This document shows, piece by piece, positions 1 to 8,190 of a stretch of 64,000 nt of DNA (positions are counted from its first letter, which is position 1; every line of letters starts with the position of its first letter). The notes beneath the pieces were generated by a model. That model was not told where the DNA came from and ran no database searches. It saw nothing but the letters and a program-made list of their open reading frames with translations. The position numbers and the translations under genes were made by a program. Origin of the DNA: Agromyces sp. H66 (GTDB lineage Bacteria > Actinomycetota > Actinomycetes > Actinomycetales > Microbacteriaceae); contig NZ_SJZG01000002.1 in NCBI RefSeq assembly GCF_004959775.1, positions 186,001 to 250,000 on the forward strand, written 5' to 3'.

Positions 1-508
1 CGACGAGCTCCAGCGTCGGGTTGGCCGGCGTCTCGACGATGACGAGTCCGGTGTCGGCCTCGATGGCGCCGGCGATGCCGTCGGCGTCGGTCCAGGTCAC
101 CCGCGTGCCGAGCAGGCCCGACTCGAGCACGTGGTCGCTGCCGCCGTAGAGCGGACGCACGGCGACGACATGAGGCCGTCCTGCCGTGACCGTCGCGATG
201 AGCGTGGCCGTCAGCGCCGCCATGCCGCTGGCGAACGCGACGGCCCCCTCGGTGCCCTCCAGGCCCGCGAGCGACTCCTCGAACCGTGCGACACCGGGTT
301 GCCACAGCCGCTGGTAGACGGCGGAGCGCCCCTCGCCCAGGTCGTGACCCGCGGCGAGCTCCTCGTAGGAGAGGCCCCCGGTCTCGACCGACTCCAGCGG
401 GTTGGTGGTCGAGAGGTCGATGGCGGGCACATGGGATCCGCTCGCTCGGACCCCGCTCATGCCGCCGTGGACGGCGCGGGTCTCGAACTGCGACGACGAT
501 GTCTGCAT
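1..508 (-). CDS. Cys/Met-metabolism PLP-dependent enzyme (methionine gamma-lyase / cystathionine gamma-synthase type), partial
   Basis: The C-terminal part lies outside the window; 169 codons of a usual ~390-400 are present. The reading MQTSSSQFETRAVHGG at the N-terminus, FASGMAA, the PLP-stacking YGGS and ETPANPT are characteristic blocks of the transsulfuration family (PLP-dependent cleavage or exchange of cysteine, homocysteine or methionine side chains). The catalytic lysine is beyond the window edge, so lyase and synthase cannot be told apart. It is transcribed divergently from an Lrp/AsnC regulator 113 bp away. That arrangement is usual when the regulator controls the neighbouring amino-acid enzyme, so sulfur amino-acid catabolism under Lrp control is the likely role (inference). 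Confidence 0.9.
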   Translation of the reverse strand, partial: MQTSSSQFETRAVHGGMSGVRASGSHVPAIDLSTTNPLESVETGGLSYEELAAGHDLGEGRSAVYQRLWQPGVARFEESLAGLEGTEGAVAFASGMAALTATLIATVTAGRPHVVAVRPLYGGSDHVLESGLLGTRVTWTDADGIAGAIEADTGLVIVETPANPTLELV

Positions 509-621
509 GCCTCGAATGAAGCAGAATGCGCAGAGAATCGCAAACTGATCGAAGAATCAGTATAATCGAGGTAGAATCTCGAAGGTTCTGCAAATCAAAC
601 GCGGATGCTGGAGGCCTGCTG
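509..621. promoter_or_regulatory. divergent intergenic region with helically phased AGAAT(C) repeats
   Basis: This AT-richer spacer separates the PLP enzyme (minus) from the Lrp/AsnC gene (plus). AGAAT occurs at 523, 534, 553 and 573, extended to AGAATC at the last three; the offsets of 11, 19 and 20 bases are close to whole helical turns. Inside lies an inverted repeat CTGAT/ATCAG (545-549, 556-560). A TATAAT hexamer lies at 561-566, and the minus strand reads TATACT across 563-568. Lrp/AsnC proteins bind phased arrays as octamers, so this is the probable operator (inference). Confidence 0.6.
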
Positions 622-1098
622 ATGGCGCAACGACCCGAACTCGACCGCGTCGACCGAGCCCTCCTGCAGGCCCTCTCGACGAACGCCCGCGCGTCGGGCG
701 CCGCCCTCGCCGCCGAGGTCGGCGTCGCCGAGTCCACCGTATCCCTCCGGCTCCGGCGGTTGCAGAGCCTCGGCACCATCCGCGGCTACCGCGTCGACGT
801 CGACCTCGCCGCGCTGGGGGTGTCGTTGCAGGCGCTGATCGCGGTGCGACTCGTGAAGCACGATCGCGCCGAGATCGACGCGTTCCGCGCCCAGGTGCCG
901 CACCTGCCCGGCGTGCTCGGCGTCTTCCACATGGCCGGCGCCGATGACTACCTCATCCACGTCGCCGCGCGCGATGCCGAAGAGCTCCGCGAGTTCGTGG
1001 TCGCGTACCTCACGGGGCATCCGGCGGTCGCGCACACCGAGACCAACCTCATCTTCGAGCACGTCGACGGCGACGGCTGGAACAAGCTCGTCGGCTGA
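622..1098 (+). CDS. Lrp/AsnC family transcriptional regulator
   Basis: 158 aa, the normal family length. The N-terminus (MAQRPELDRVDRALLQAL) leads into an AsnC-type winged helix-turn-helix with recognition helix ESTVSLRLRRLQSLG, followed by the C-terminal ligand-binding alpha/beta domain, where GADDYLIHV is the usual oligomerisation and effector block. Start chosen at 622 because GGAGG lies 7 bases upstream at 610-614; the frame is open further upstream but that part does not look like an AsnC N-terminus. It probably responds to an amino acid and regulates the divergent PLP enzyme and itself. The ligand is not predictable from sequence. Confidence 0.92.
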   Translation: MAQRPELDRVDRALLQALSTNARASGAALAAEVGVAESTVSLRLRRLQSLGTIRGYRVDVDLAALGVSLQALIAVRLVKHDRAEIDAFRAQVPHLPGVLGVFHMAGADDYLIHVAARDAEELREFVVAYLTGHPAVAHTETNLIFEHVDGDGWNKLVG

Positions 1099-1119
1099 GC
1101 GCCCGCTCGGCGCGGGCGC
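1099..1119 (+). terminator. GC-rich hairpin after the Lrp gene
   Basis: GCGCCCGC (1099-1106) pairs with GCGGGCGC (1112-1119) across a five-base loop, directly after the stop codon and between convergent genes. There is no T-run, so terminator function is inferred from position and stability. Confidence 0.5.
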
Positions 1120-1140
1120 CCGCACGGCGGCGAGCGCCGC

Positions 1141-2232
1141 TCACGCCAGCGTCGTGCCGAACGCCAGGCCGAGCAGGTACGTGACGGCAGCCGCGCCGAG
1201 TCCGATGCCGAGCTGCCGCAGCGCCCGCTTCAGCGGCGAGGCCCCCGACAGCAGCCCGACGATCGCGCCCGTCGCGAGCAGGGCGATCCCCACCAGCACG
1301 GTGGCGGTGACGACGGCCGCCGTGCCGCTCAGGCCGACGAGCCACGGCAGCACCGGGATCAGCGCCCCCGACGCGAAGAAGGCGAAGCTCGACACGGCCG
1401 CCGACAGGCCCGTGCCGACCGCATCGTCGTCCTGCGGCGTCAGGGCGAGCGCATCGGCCGGCGCGTGCCGACCGGCGGCCTGCACCCGCGCCACGACGAG
1501 GGCGGCATGCTCGCGCGCCTCGTCCACCCCCATGCCACGCGCACGGTAGACGAGTGCGAGCTCGTTGGCGTCGATGTCGAGGTCGACGAGCGCCTCCTTC
1601 GCGGTCGGGTCGGGAGCGGATGCCTCGAGCAGCTCGCGTTGCGAGCGCACCGACACGTACTCGCCGGCGCCCATCGACAGCGCCCCCGCGAGGAGGCCGG
1701 CGATGCCGGTGAAGAGCACGACGGGCGCCGGAACCCCGGTCGCCCCGATGCCGAGCACGAGGGCGAGGTTCGAGACGAGGCCGTCGTTCGCGCCGAAGAC
1801 CGCCGCGCGGAAGGTGCCGGCGAGTCGTCGCCTCCCGCGAGCCGCGAGTCCACGCACCACCTCGCCGTGGATGCGCTCGTCGGCGGCCATCGCCGCGGTC
1901 GCATCGGGGTCGCCGGCATACGGCGAGCGAGCCTCGGCACGCTGTGCGAGGGCGAGCACGAAGATCGAGCCGAAGCGGCGCGCGAGCGCACCCAGCAGGC
2001 GCGTGCGCAGGTCGGCGCGGCGCACTCCCACCTCATCGCCGCCGAGGAGTGCGAGCCAGTGCGCCTCGTGCCGGCCCTCGGCGGCGGCCAGCGCGAGGAG
2101 GATCTCCCGCTCCTCGCCCTCTCGGCTGGCGGCGAGCTCGCGATAGACCGCGGCCTCGGCCCGCTCGTCGGCGAGGTATCGGCGCCATTTGGCCCGGTCG
2201 GCCGCGGTTCCCGGCCGCTGTTCGTCGTTCAT
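1141..2232 (-). CDS. membrane iron transporter: ferritin-like domain fused to a VIT1/CCC1 domain (MbfA-like)
   Basis: 363 aa from ATG 2232. Residues ~15-145 form a rubrerythrin/erythrin-like four-helix domain with Glu and ExxH candidate iron ligands (LADERAEAAVYREL, EGRHEAHW, ADERIHGEVV). Residues ~150-363 are the VIT1/CCC1 membrane domain, starting at FRAAVFGANDGLVSNLALV and containing the family block LAGALSMGAGEYVSVRSQRE, then three C-terminal membrane segments. In the MbfA family the cytosolic ferritin-like part feeds iron to the transporter for export; vacuolar VIT1 relatives move Fe/Mn. Start: GGGGCGAG precedes 2232; the frame is open to 2370 but that extension resembles no family N-terminus. 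Iron or manganese efflux is the likely role. Confidence 0.85.
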   Translation of the reverse strand: MNDEQRPGTAADRAKWRRYLADERAEAAVYRELAASREGEEREILLALAAAEGRHEAHWLALLGGDEVGVRRADLRTRLLGALARRFGSIFVLALAQRAEARSPYAGDPDATAAMAADERIHGEVVRGLAARGRRRLAGTFRAAVFGANDGLVSNLALVLGIGATGVPAPVVLFTGIAGLLAGALSMGAGEYVSVRSQRELLEASAPDPTAKEALVDLDIDANELALVYRARGMGVDEAREHAALVVARVQAAGRHAPADALALTPQDDDAVGTGLSAAVSSFAFFASGALIPVLPWLVGLSGTAAVVTATVLVGIALLATGAIVGLLSGASPLKRALRQLGIGLGAAAVTYLLGLAFGTTLA

Positions 2233-2403
2233 CTCGCCCCACATCTCGACGGGAGCCGGACGCCCGCATGTTCGCTCCCGCTCCGTCACGTCGTGGCCGC
2301 CGCGGCGGCCGACAGCAACCATATCGGCGCCCCACGCGACATCCGGCCGGTGCATCGGGATTGGCAGCATTTCGGAGCGCCGAAGCGCCCGCGACTCAGC
2401 GCC

Positions 2404-3267
2404 CTACTGGGCGGTGACGAAGTCGATGAGCTCCTCGACGCGGCCCAGCAGGGCGGGCTCGAGGTCGCCGTAGCCCCGGACCCGGCCGAGGATGTGCTGC
2501 CACGCCCGCGCGATGTCGGCCTGCTCGGCGTGCGGCCAGCCGAACGCCTCGCACACGCCGTGCTTCCACTCGGTGCCGCGCGGGATCACGGGCCAGGAGT
2601 CGCGACCGAGGCGGGCGGGCTTCACCGCCTGCCAGATGTCGACGAACGGATGTCCCACCACGAGCACGTGCGCGCCGTGCGGCCCACTGGCGACCGCGTC
2701 GGCGATGCGCTGCTCCTTCGAGCCCGGCACGAGGTGATCGACGAGGATGCCCGCGCGCCGGCCGGGGCCCGGGCGGAACTCGTCGAGCTGCGCCTCGAGC
2801 ACGTCGACGCCTTCGAGGTATTCGACGACCACGCCCTCGATCCGAAGGTCGGTGCCCCAGACCTTCTCGACGAGCTCGGCGTCGTGCCGGCCCTCGACGA
2901 AGATGCGGCTCGGCAGTGCCACACGGGCCGGCGCGGCGTCGACGGCGAAGGACCCCGACGCCGTGCGGGTCCGGCCCGCGGGCGCCTTGGGAGCGGGACG
3001 CACGAGCTCGACGGCCTCGCCGTCGACGAGAAAGCCGTGTCCGAGGGGGAAGAGCCGCGTTCGTCCGAACCGGTCCTCGAGCACCACGTGCTGCTTGTCG
3101 AGGCCGACGACGGCGCCGACGTACCCGTCGCCGGCGAGCTCGACGACGAGGTCGCGTGCGGCCTCGACCTTCGGAATCGTGCGTCGTCCGCGTGCCCGCC
3201 AGTCGCCGGCGAGCACGTCGCCGCCGTAGCGATCGGGCCCGTTGGAGTCGTGAGTCGTGATCGGCAC
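2404..3267 (-). CDS. DUF3097 family protein
   Basis: 287 aa, an actinobacterial family of unknown function. Recognisable blocks are DRYGGDVLAGDWRARGRRTI at the N-terminus, FVEGRHDAELVEKVWG, LEGVDVLEAQLDEF, ILVDHLVPGSKE, HVLVVGHPFVDIWQAVKP and RGTEWKHGVCEAFGW. The EGRHDAELV...DHL layout recalls a Toprim-like fold (E then D.D), which would suggest nucleic-acid handling; this is my inference. GTG 3267 was chosen because the -10-like hexamer TACCCT lies six bases before it (plus-strand 3274-3279). It follows the MFS gene on the same strand but has its own promoter candidate. Confidence 0.85.
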   Translation of the reverse strand: MPITTHDSNGPDRYGGDVLAGDWRARGRRTIPKVEAARDLVVELAGDGYVGAVVGLDKQHVVLEDRFGRTRLFPLGHGFLVDGEAVELVRPAPKAPAGRTRTASGSFAVDAAPARVALPSRIFVEGRHDAELVEKVWGTDLRIEGVVVEYLEGVDVLEAQLDEFRPGPGRRAGILVDHLVPGSKEQRIADAVASGPHGAHVLVVGHPFVDIWQAVKPARLGRDSWPVIPRGTEWKHGVCEAFGWPHAEQADIARAWQHILGRVRGYGDLEPALLGRVEELIDFVTAQ

Positions 3268-3273
3268 CGGACG

Positions 3274-3279
3274 AGGGTA
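3274..3279 (-). promoter_or_regulatory. -10 hexamer TACCCT before DUF3097 (leaderless type)
   Basis: Read on the minus strand, TACCCT ends six bases before GTG 3267, too close for a ribosome-binding leader; this supports a leaderless start. Confidence 0.45.
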
Positions 3280-3316
3280 TCGGATGCCAGTCCCGCGGAC
3301 GGTGCGACACGGCCGT

Positions 3317-4510
3317 TCATGCCGGCGCCGGCGCGCGTCGCATGAGACCGACCGTCCAGAGCGCCCCGACGAGGGCGATCGCTGCGGCCAGGGCGAACGC
3401 CCACGGGATGCCGTACGGCGCGGCCACGAACCCGAGGAGGATGGGACCGACTCCCAGCCCGAGGTCGAGCGCGGCGCTCGCGGTTCCCGACGCGATCCCG
3501 CGTTCGGAGGGCGAGGCGGTGGCGAAGACCGCGGAGAAGAAGGCCGGCGTACTGAATGTGATGCCGACCGCCATGAGGGCGATCCCGGTGAAGAAGCCCC
3601 ACGGCGAGGCCCACCCCGCTGCCACGAGGAGTCCCAGTCCGATCGCGACGAGCGACGCCGCGGCGAGCGGGAGCGACGGAAGGCGATCGGGCACCCGGGC
3701 GAACGCGATCCGGCAGAACACGACGATCGCGCCGTAGGCGAAGAGGGCGAGGCTCGGGTTCGGGATCCCGACCCGGGTGGCGTGGAGCGAGGCGAACGCC
3801 ATGAATCCGCCGACCGCGGCGAGTGAGGCGAGGAAGCCGATCGAGATGGGGATCGCCGGCCGGTGGATGAGCCGCCGGGGACCGTCGGGTCGGGGCCCGG
3901 TGCTGCGGGTCTCGCCGACGACGGTCGCCAGGCCGGCCGCGAACAGCGCGAGGGCTGCCGCACCGAGCCAGGTCGCGACGTGTCCGCCGTTCGCGAGCAG
4001 GAACTCGCCCAGCGGCGGACCGAGTGCGATGCCGAGATAGAGGCCGAGGGAGTTGTACGACAGCGCCTCGCCCATGCGCTGCGCCGGGGCGATGTCCGCG
4101 AGCGCGGCGAAGCCCGCCACGAAGAACGCCGCCTCTGCGACACCGGCGACGAGGCGCAGTGCGATGACCACGACGAGATCGCTCGCCGCCGCGGTGAGCG
4201 CCAGGCACGACGCGGCGAGCAGGGCGCCGCCCACGAGCAGCGGGCGCCGACCGATCCGATCCGACAATCTGCCGGCGAACGGCCGCAGCACGAGCGCGGA
4301 TACCGCGAACGCGCCGAACGCGATGCCCGCCGCGGCCTCGTCAAGGCCCAGCGGTCCGGTCACGAAGAGCGGCAGGGCGAAGATCGCCGTGCCGACGGCG
4401 GTGAAGTACGCGAGTTCCGCGACGGAGAGCGAAATGAACGCGCGCGTGAACAGGCGCTCGGCGGAAGGCGGCGTCGAATCGTCATGCCCGGTTGAACGAG
4501 CCCGATCCAT
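3317..4510 (-). CDS. MFS transporter
   Basis: 397 aa with twelve predicted hydrophobic segments. The loop-2/3 signature GRLSDRIGRRPLL is major-facilitator motif A, and the loop after helix 8 is short and basic. A 21-residue polar N-terminal tail precedes helix 1 (FISLSVAELAYFTAVGTAIF). Size and layout fit the drug:proton antiporter or sugar-exporter-like DHA1 group, but the substrate cannot be read from sequence. The start ATG 4510 is six bases after the -10-like TAGCAT (minus strand, plus coordinates 4517-4522). No dedicated regulator is adjacent. Confidence 0.9.
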   Translation of the reverse strand: MDRARSTGHDDSTPPSAERLFTRAFISLSVAELAYFTAVGTAIFALPLFVTGPLGLDEAAAGIAFGAFAVSALVLRPFAGRLSDRIGRRPLLVGGALLAASCLALTAAASDLVVVIALRLVAGVAEAAFFVAGFAALADIAPAQRMGEALSYNSLGLYLGIALGPPLGEFLLANGGHVATWLGAAALALFAAGLATVVGETRSTGPRPDGPRRLIHRPAIPISIGFLASLAAVGGFMAFASLHATRVGIPNPSLALFAYGAIVVFCRIAFARVPDRLPSLPLAAASLVAIGLGLLVAAGWASPWGFFTGIALMAVGITFSTPAFFSAVFATASPSERGIASGTASAALDLGLGVGPILLGFVAAPYGIPWAFALAAAIALVGALWTVGLMRRAPAPA

Positions 4511-4516
4511 GCGCTC

Positions 4517-4522
4517 ATGCTA
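4517..4522 (-). promoter_or_regulatory. -10 hexamer TAGCAT before the MFS gene
   Basis: Minus-strand TAGCAT is followed by six bases and then ATG 4510, the leaderless spacing seen repeatedly in this window. The rest of the 158-bp spacer to dnaE2 shows nothing else I can name. Confidence 0.45.
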
Positions 4523-4668
4523 TGCCCGCGCCCTCGTCGTTCTTCAGCCTTCGCCTTCGTTCCCGCCGTCGCCTGGTTCTGCGGTCGGCCGAGCTGCTCC
4601 TGGAGGCGTGCCTGCTCATCGCGGATCCACTGCTGCTCGGCCTCGGTCGCCGCATCGGCGCCGTCGGG

Positions 4669-7600
4669 TCACCGGAAGTCGCGCGACCGGGAGGGTGCCG
4701 ACATGACGAGCGGCTCGAACCGGTCGGCGACGAGGTTCGTGACGCCCTCGGGCGAACGCTCCAGGATGCCGCGCACGATCATCGCGGGCGCCTCGCGCGC
4801 CACCCGGCGGTACCGGGTCCACACGCCGACCCCGGCGATGACGTTGAGGGTGCCGGACTCGTCTTCGAGGTTCATGAAGGTGATGCCGCTCGCCGTGGCC
4901 GGACGCTGCCGGTGCGTGACCACGCCGCCGACCTCGACGCGTCGGCCGCTCTCCGCGTGGCGCAGCAGGTCGATGCGAACGGCGCCCCGCTCGTCGAGCC
5001 GATCCCGGATGTGCCGGATGGGGTGGTCGTCGGGAGAGATGCCAGTGGCCCACAGGTCGTAGACCACCTGCTCCGCGTCGGTGAGCATCGGCAGGAGCGG
5101 CGGTTGCACGACGACGACCGACCCGGCGAGGTACTCCTCGCGATCCTGCGCGGCCTCGCCGGCGAGCCAGAGCGCCTCGCGCCGTTGCAGGCCGAACCCC
5201 TCGAATGCGCCGGCCGCGGCGAGCGCCTCGAGTTGCTCGGCGCTCAGCGCGGCCCGGCGGGCGACGTCGGCCATGTCGCGGTACGGCCCTCGGGCGTCGC
5301 GCTCGGCGACGATGCGCTCGGCCACGGTCGTGCCGATGGAGGAGACGTCGGCGAGTCCGAGCCGCACCGCGAACGCGCCGTCGCGCCGGTGCTCGGCCGA
5401 CCGGTCGGGGTCGTCGCGATGGAAGGCGCCGACGGGCGGCTGCACGGGATCGGTGCACGCGGGCATGCCGGTCGGCTCCGCCTTCGCTCCCTGAGCCTGC
5501 CGAAGGGAATCTTTCACTTCGACGGGCTCGGCGACCGTCGTCGCTTCGGCAGGCTCAGCGACCAGGGCCTCGAGGCCCGCGCTCACGCCCGACCGCAGGA
5601 TGTCGGGCCGCAGCACCTCGACGCCGTGCCGGCGCGCGTCGGCCGTGAGCGTCTGCGGCGAGTAGAAGCCCATGGGTTGAGCGCGCAGCAGGGCGGCGAG
5701 GAACGCGGCGGGATAGTGCAGCTTCAGCCACGAGCTGGCGTAGACGAGGAGCCCGAAGCTCAGGGCGTGGCTCTCGGCGAAGCCGAAGTTCGCGAACGCC
5801 TCGATCTTCTCGTAGATGGAGTCGGCCACGTCGGGCTCGATGCCGTTGCGGGCCATGCCGTCGTAGAGCTTCGCGCGCAGCCGCTCGATCTTCTCGACGC
5901 CGCGCTTGGAGCCCATCGCCCGGCGCAGCAGGTCGGCGTCGGCCGCGTCGCAGTCGCCCACGGCGACCGCCATCTGCATGAGCTGCTCCTGGAAGAGCGG
6001 CACGCCGAGCGTGCGTGCGAGCACGGGTTCGAGCTTCGGATGCAGGTAGCTGACGGGCTCCTCGCCCGTGCGTCGCCGGATGTACGGATGCACCGCGCCG
6101 CCCTGCACGGGACCGGGGCGGATGAGGGCGATCTCGACGACGAGGTCGTAGAAGCAGCGCGGCTTCAGGCGGGGGAGCGTGCCCATCTGCGCGCGGCTCT
6201 CGACCTGGAACACCCCGATCGAGTCGGCGCGGCAGAGCATGTCGTAGACCGCCGCCTCCTCCTTCGGGATCGTCGCGAGCTCCCACTCCTCGCCGGTGTG
6301 CTCGCGCACGAGATCGAACGTGTACTGCAGCGCGGCGAGCATGCCGAGGCCGAGCAGGTCGAACTTCACGAGGCCCATCCACGCGCAGTCGTCCTTGTCC
6401 CACTGCAGCACCGTGCGGTTCTCCTTGCGGGCGTGCTCGATGGGGCACACCTCGCCGACGGGGCGGTCGGTGAGCACCATGCCGCCCGAGTGGATGCCGA
6501 GGTGGCGCGGGAAGGTGAGCAGCTGTTCGGCGAGCTCGACGACCGGCTCGGGGATGTCGTGGTCGTCGGTCGACACCACGGCGCCCCAGCGCTCGACCTG
6601 GCGCGACCAGGCGTCCTGCTGGCCGGTGGAGTACCCGAGCGCCTTCGCCATGTCGCGCACCGCCGCCTTCGGGCGGTAGCTGATGACGTTCGCGACCTGC
6701 GCGGCGTTCATGCGGCCGTACTTGCCGTAGACGTACTGGATGATCTCCTCGCGACGGTCGGAGTCGAAGTCCACGTCGATGTCGGGCTCCTCGTCGCGCA
6801 GCGCCGACAGGAACCGCTCGAACGGCAGGTCGAAGAAGATCGAGTCGACCGCCGTGATGTCGAGCACGTAGCAGACCGCCGAGTTCGCGGCCGACCCCCG
6901 GCCCTGGCAGAGGATGCCGCGGCTGCGTGCCTCGCGCACGAGGTCGTAGACGATGAGGAAGTACCCGGGGAAGTCCTTCTGCTCGATGACGTCGAGCTCG
7001 CGTGCGAGGCGTTCGCGCACGTGCTCGGGCAGGCCCGGGTAGCGCTTCTCGGCACCCGCCCACACGAGCTCGCGCAGCCAGCTCATGGGCGTGTGGCCGT
7101 CGGGCACCTCCTGGCGGGGCAGGCGCGGACGGGCGCTGCGCAGCCGGAAGCCGAGCTCTTCCGCGAGCGTCACCGATCGTGCGACGGCGCCCGGGTACCG
7201 CTCGAAGCGCCGCATCATCTCGGCACCGCTGCGCAGGTGCAGGCCGTCGGAGGCGGGGAGCCAGCCGTCGAGCTCGTCGAGCGAGCGCCGGGCCCGCACC
7301 GCCGCGAGCGCCGACGCGAGCCGGTGCTCGCCGGGGGTCGCGTAGTGCACGGCGTTCGTCGCGAGGAGCGGCAGGCGGGCGCGCGCGGCGAGCTCCGCGA
7401 GCGCGTCGTTCGCGTCCTGGTCGAGCGGGTGCCCGTGGTCGAAGAGCTCCACGACGACGTGGTCGCGGCCGAAGAGCGCGACGACGCGGTCGAGCTCGCG
7501 CCACGCGGCATCCGGCCCGCCCTGCGCGAGCGCCCGCCGCACCGCGCCCTTGCGGCATCCGGTGGGCACGATCCACTCGCCGGCCGCCCGTTCGGCGAGC

Positions 7601-8142
7601 TCCTCGAGCGAGTACACCGGCCGCCCCTTCTCGCCGCCCGCGAGCTGTCCCGCGGTGATGGCGCTCGCGAGCCGGTGGTAGCCCTCCTCGCCGTGCGCGA
7701 GCACGAGCAGGTGCTCGCCCTCGGGGTCGGCGACGCCCATCTGCGGCTCGGTGAGCCCGAGCGAGAGCTCGGCGCCGAACACCGTCTGGAGCTCGGGGAA
7801 GCTCTCGGCGGCCTCGGCGAAGCGCACGATGCCGTAGAAGCCGTCGTGGTCGGTGACGGCGAGTCCCGAGAGCCCGAGGCGGTGCGCCTCCTCGACGAGC
7901 TGCTCGGGCGTCGAGGCGCCGTCGAGGAAGCTGAACGTCGAGTGCGCGTGCAGCTCGGCATACGGCACGATGGGCCCGGCCGGCGCCTCGAGGCCGTCGG
8001 ACGGGCGGTACGGATGCCGTTTCCGGCTCCACGCGGGACTGTCGCCGCCGTCGGCGATGACGGGTGGCCCGCCCGGCCGCTGCCGGTCGGAGAGCTTGCG
8101 TTCGAGCTCCGACCACGGGATGCCGGGATTGTTCCAGCCCAC
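4669..8142 (-). CDS. dnaE2: error-prone DNA polymerase III alpha subunit DnaE2
   Basis: 1157 aa. The N-terminus MGWNNPGIPWSELERKLS is the usual DnaE2 opening. Domains in order: PHP (HAHSTFSFLDGAS at 65-77, then TDHDGFYG), polymerase palm with the catalytic acidic block EEPDIDVDFDSDRREEI, fingers, helix-hairpin-helix (ADVSSIGTTVAERIVAERDA) and C-terminal OB domain (VGGVVTHRQRPATASGITFM). It is the replicative-type polymerase of the ImuA'-ImuB-DnaE2 translesion mutasome. It lies 48 bp after imuB on the same strand and has no LexA box of its own, so SOS control should come through the imuA promoter. Odd feature: residues ~860-885 are encoded by a palindromic repeat absent from the family consensus I know, described separately. 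Confidence 0.96.
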   Translation of the reverse strand: MGWNNPGIPWSELERKLSDRQRPGGPPVIADGGDSPAWSRKRHPYRPSDGLEAPAGPIVPYAELHAHSTFSFLDGASTPEQLVEEAHRLGLSGLAVTDHDGFYGIVRFAEAAESFPELQTVFGAELSLGLTEPQMGVADPEGEHLLVLAHGEEGYHRLASAITAGQLAGGEKGRPVYSLEELAERAAGEWIVPTGCRKGAVRRALAQGGPDAAWRELDRVVALFGRDHVVVELFDHGHPLDQDANDALAELAARARLPLLATNAVHYATPGEHRLASALAAVRARRSLDELDGWLPASDGLHLRSGAEMMRRFERYPGAVARSVTLAEELGFRLRSARPRLPRQEVPDGHTPMSWLRELVWAGAEKRYPGLPEHVRERLARELDVIEQKDFPGYFLIVYDLVREARSRGILCQGRGSAANSAVCYVLDITAVDSIFFDLPFERFLSALRDEEPDIDVDFDSDRREEIIQYVYGKYGRMNAAQVANVISYRPKAAVRDMAKALGYSTGQQDAWSRQVERWGAVVSTDDHDIPEPVVELAEQLLTFPRHLGIHSGGMVLTDRPVGEVCPIEHARKENRTVLQWDKDDCAWMGLVKFDLLGLGMLAALQYTFDLVREHTGEEWELATIPKEEAAVYDMLCRADSIGVFQVESRAQMGTLPRLKPRCFYDLVVEIALIRPGPVQGGAVHPYIRRRTGEEPVSYLHPKLEPVLARTLGVPLFQEQLMQMAVAVGDCDAADADLLRRAMGSKRGVEKIERLRAKLYDGMARNGIEPDVADSIYEKIEAFANFGFAESHALSFGLLVYASSWLKLHYPAAFLAALLRAQPMGFYSPQTLTADARRHGVEVLRPDILRSGVSAGLEALVAEPAEATTVAEPVEVKDSLRQAQGAKAEPTGMPACTDPVQPPVGAFHRDDPDRSAEHRRDGAFAVRLGLADVSSIGTTVAERIVAERDARGPYRDMADVARRAALSAEQLEALAAAGAFEGFGLQRREALWLAGEAAQDREEYLAGSVVVVQPPLLPMLTDAEQVVYDLWATGISPDDHPIRHIRDRLDERGAVRIDLLRHAESGRRVEVGGVVTHRQRPATASGITFMNLEDESGTLNVIAGVGVWTRYRRVAREAPAMIVRGILERSPEGVTNLVADRFEPLVMSAPSRSRDFR
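5491..5563. repeat. palindromic repeat element inserted in frame in dnaE2
   Basis: CTGAGCCTGCCGAAG (5491-5505) and its exact reverse complement CTTCGGCAGGCTCAG (5544-5558) flank a 38-base core. A degenerate direct copy of the right end lies in the core: 5517-5536 matches 5544-5563 at 17 of 20 positions. Short palindromes ending in a CTTCG(A/G)CAGGCTCAG-like core are, from memory, common intergenic repeats in Microbacteriaceae and related actinobacteria. Here the element keeps the dnaE2 frame and encodes an Ala/Glu-rich stretch (AEPAEATTVAEPVEVKDSLR) between the polymerase body and the helix-hairpin-helix region. Confidence 0.85.
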
Positions 8143-8190
8143 GTCACACCCCCGGCTCTACGGATGCCGCCATGCGATCGGATGCCGCCA

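Noticed and set aside
1465..3345. A 626-codon plus-strand frame
   Set aside because: Antisense to the VIT1 and DUF3097 genes, same GC-driven effect.
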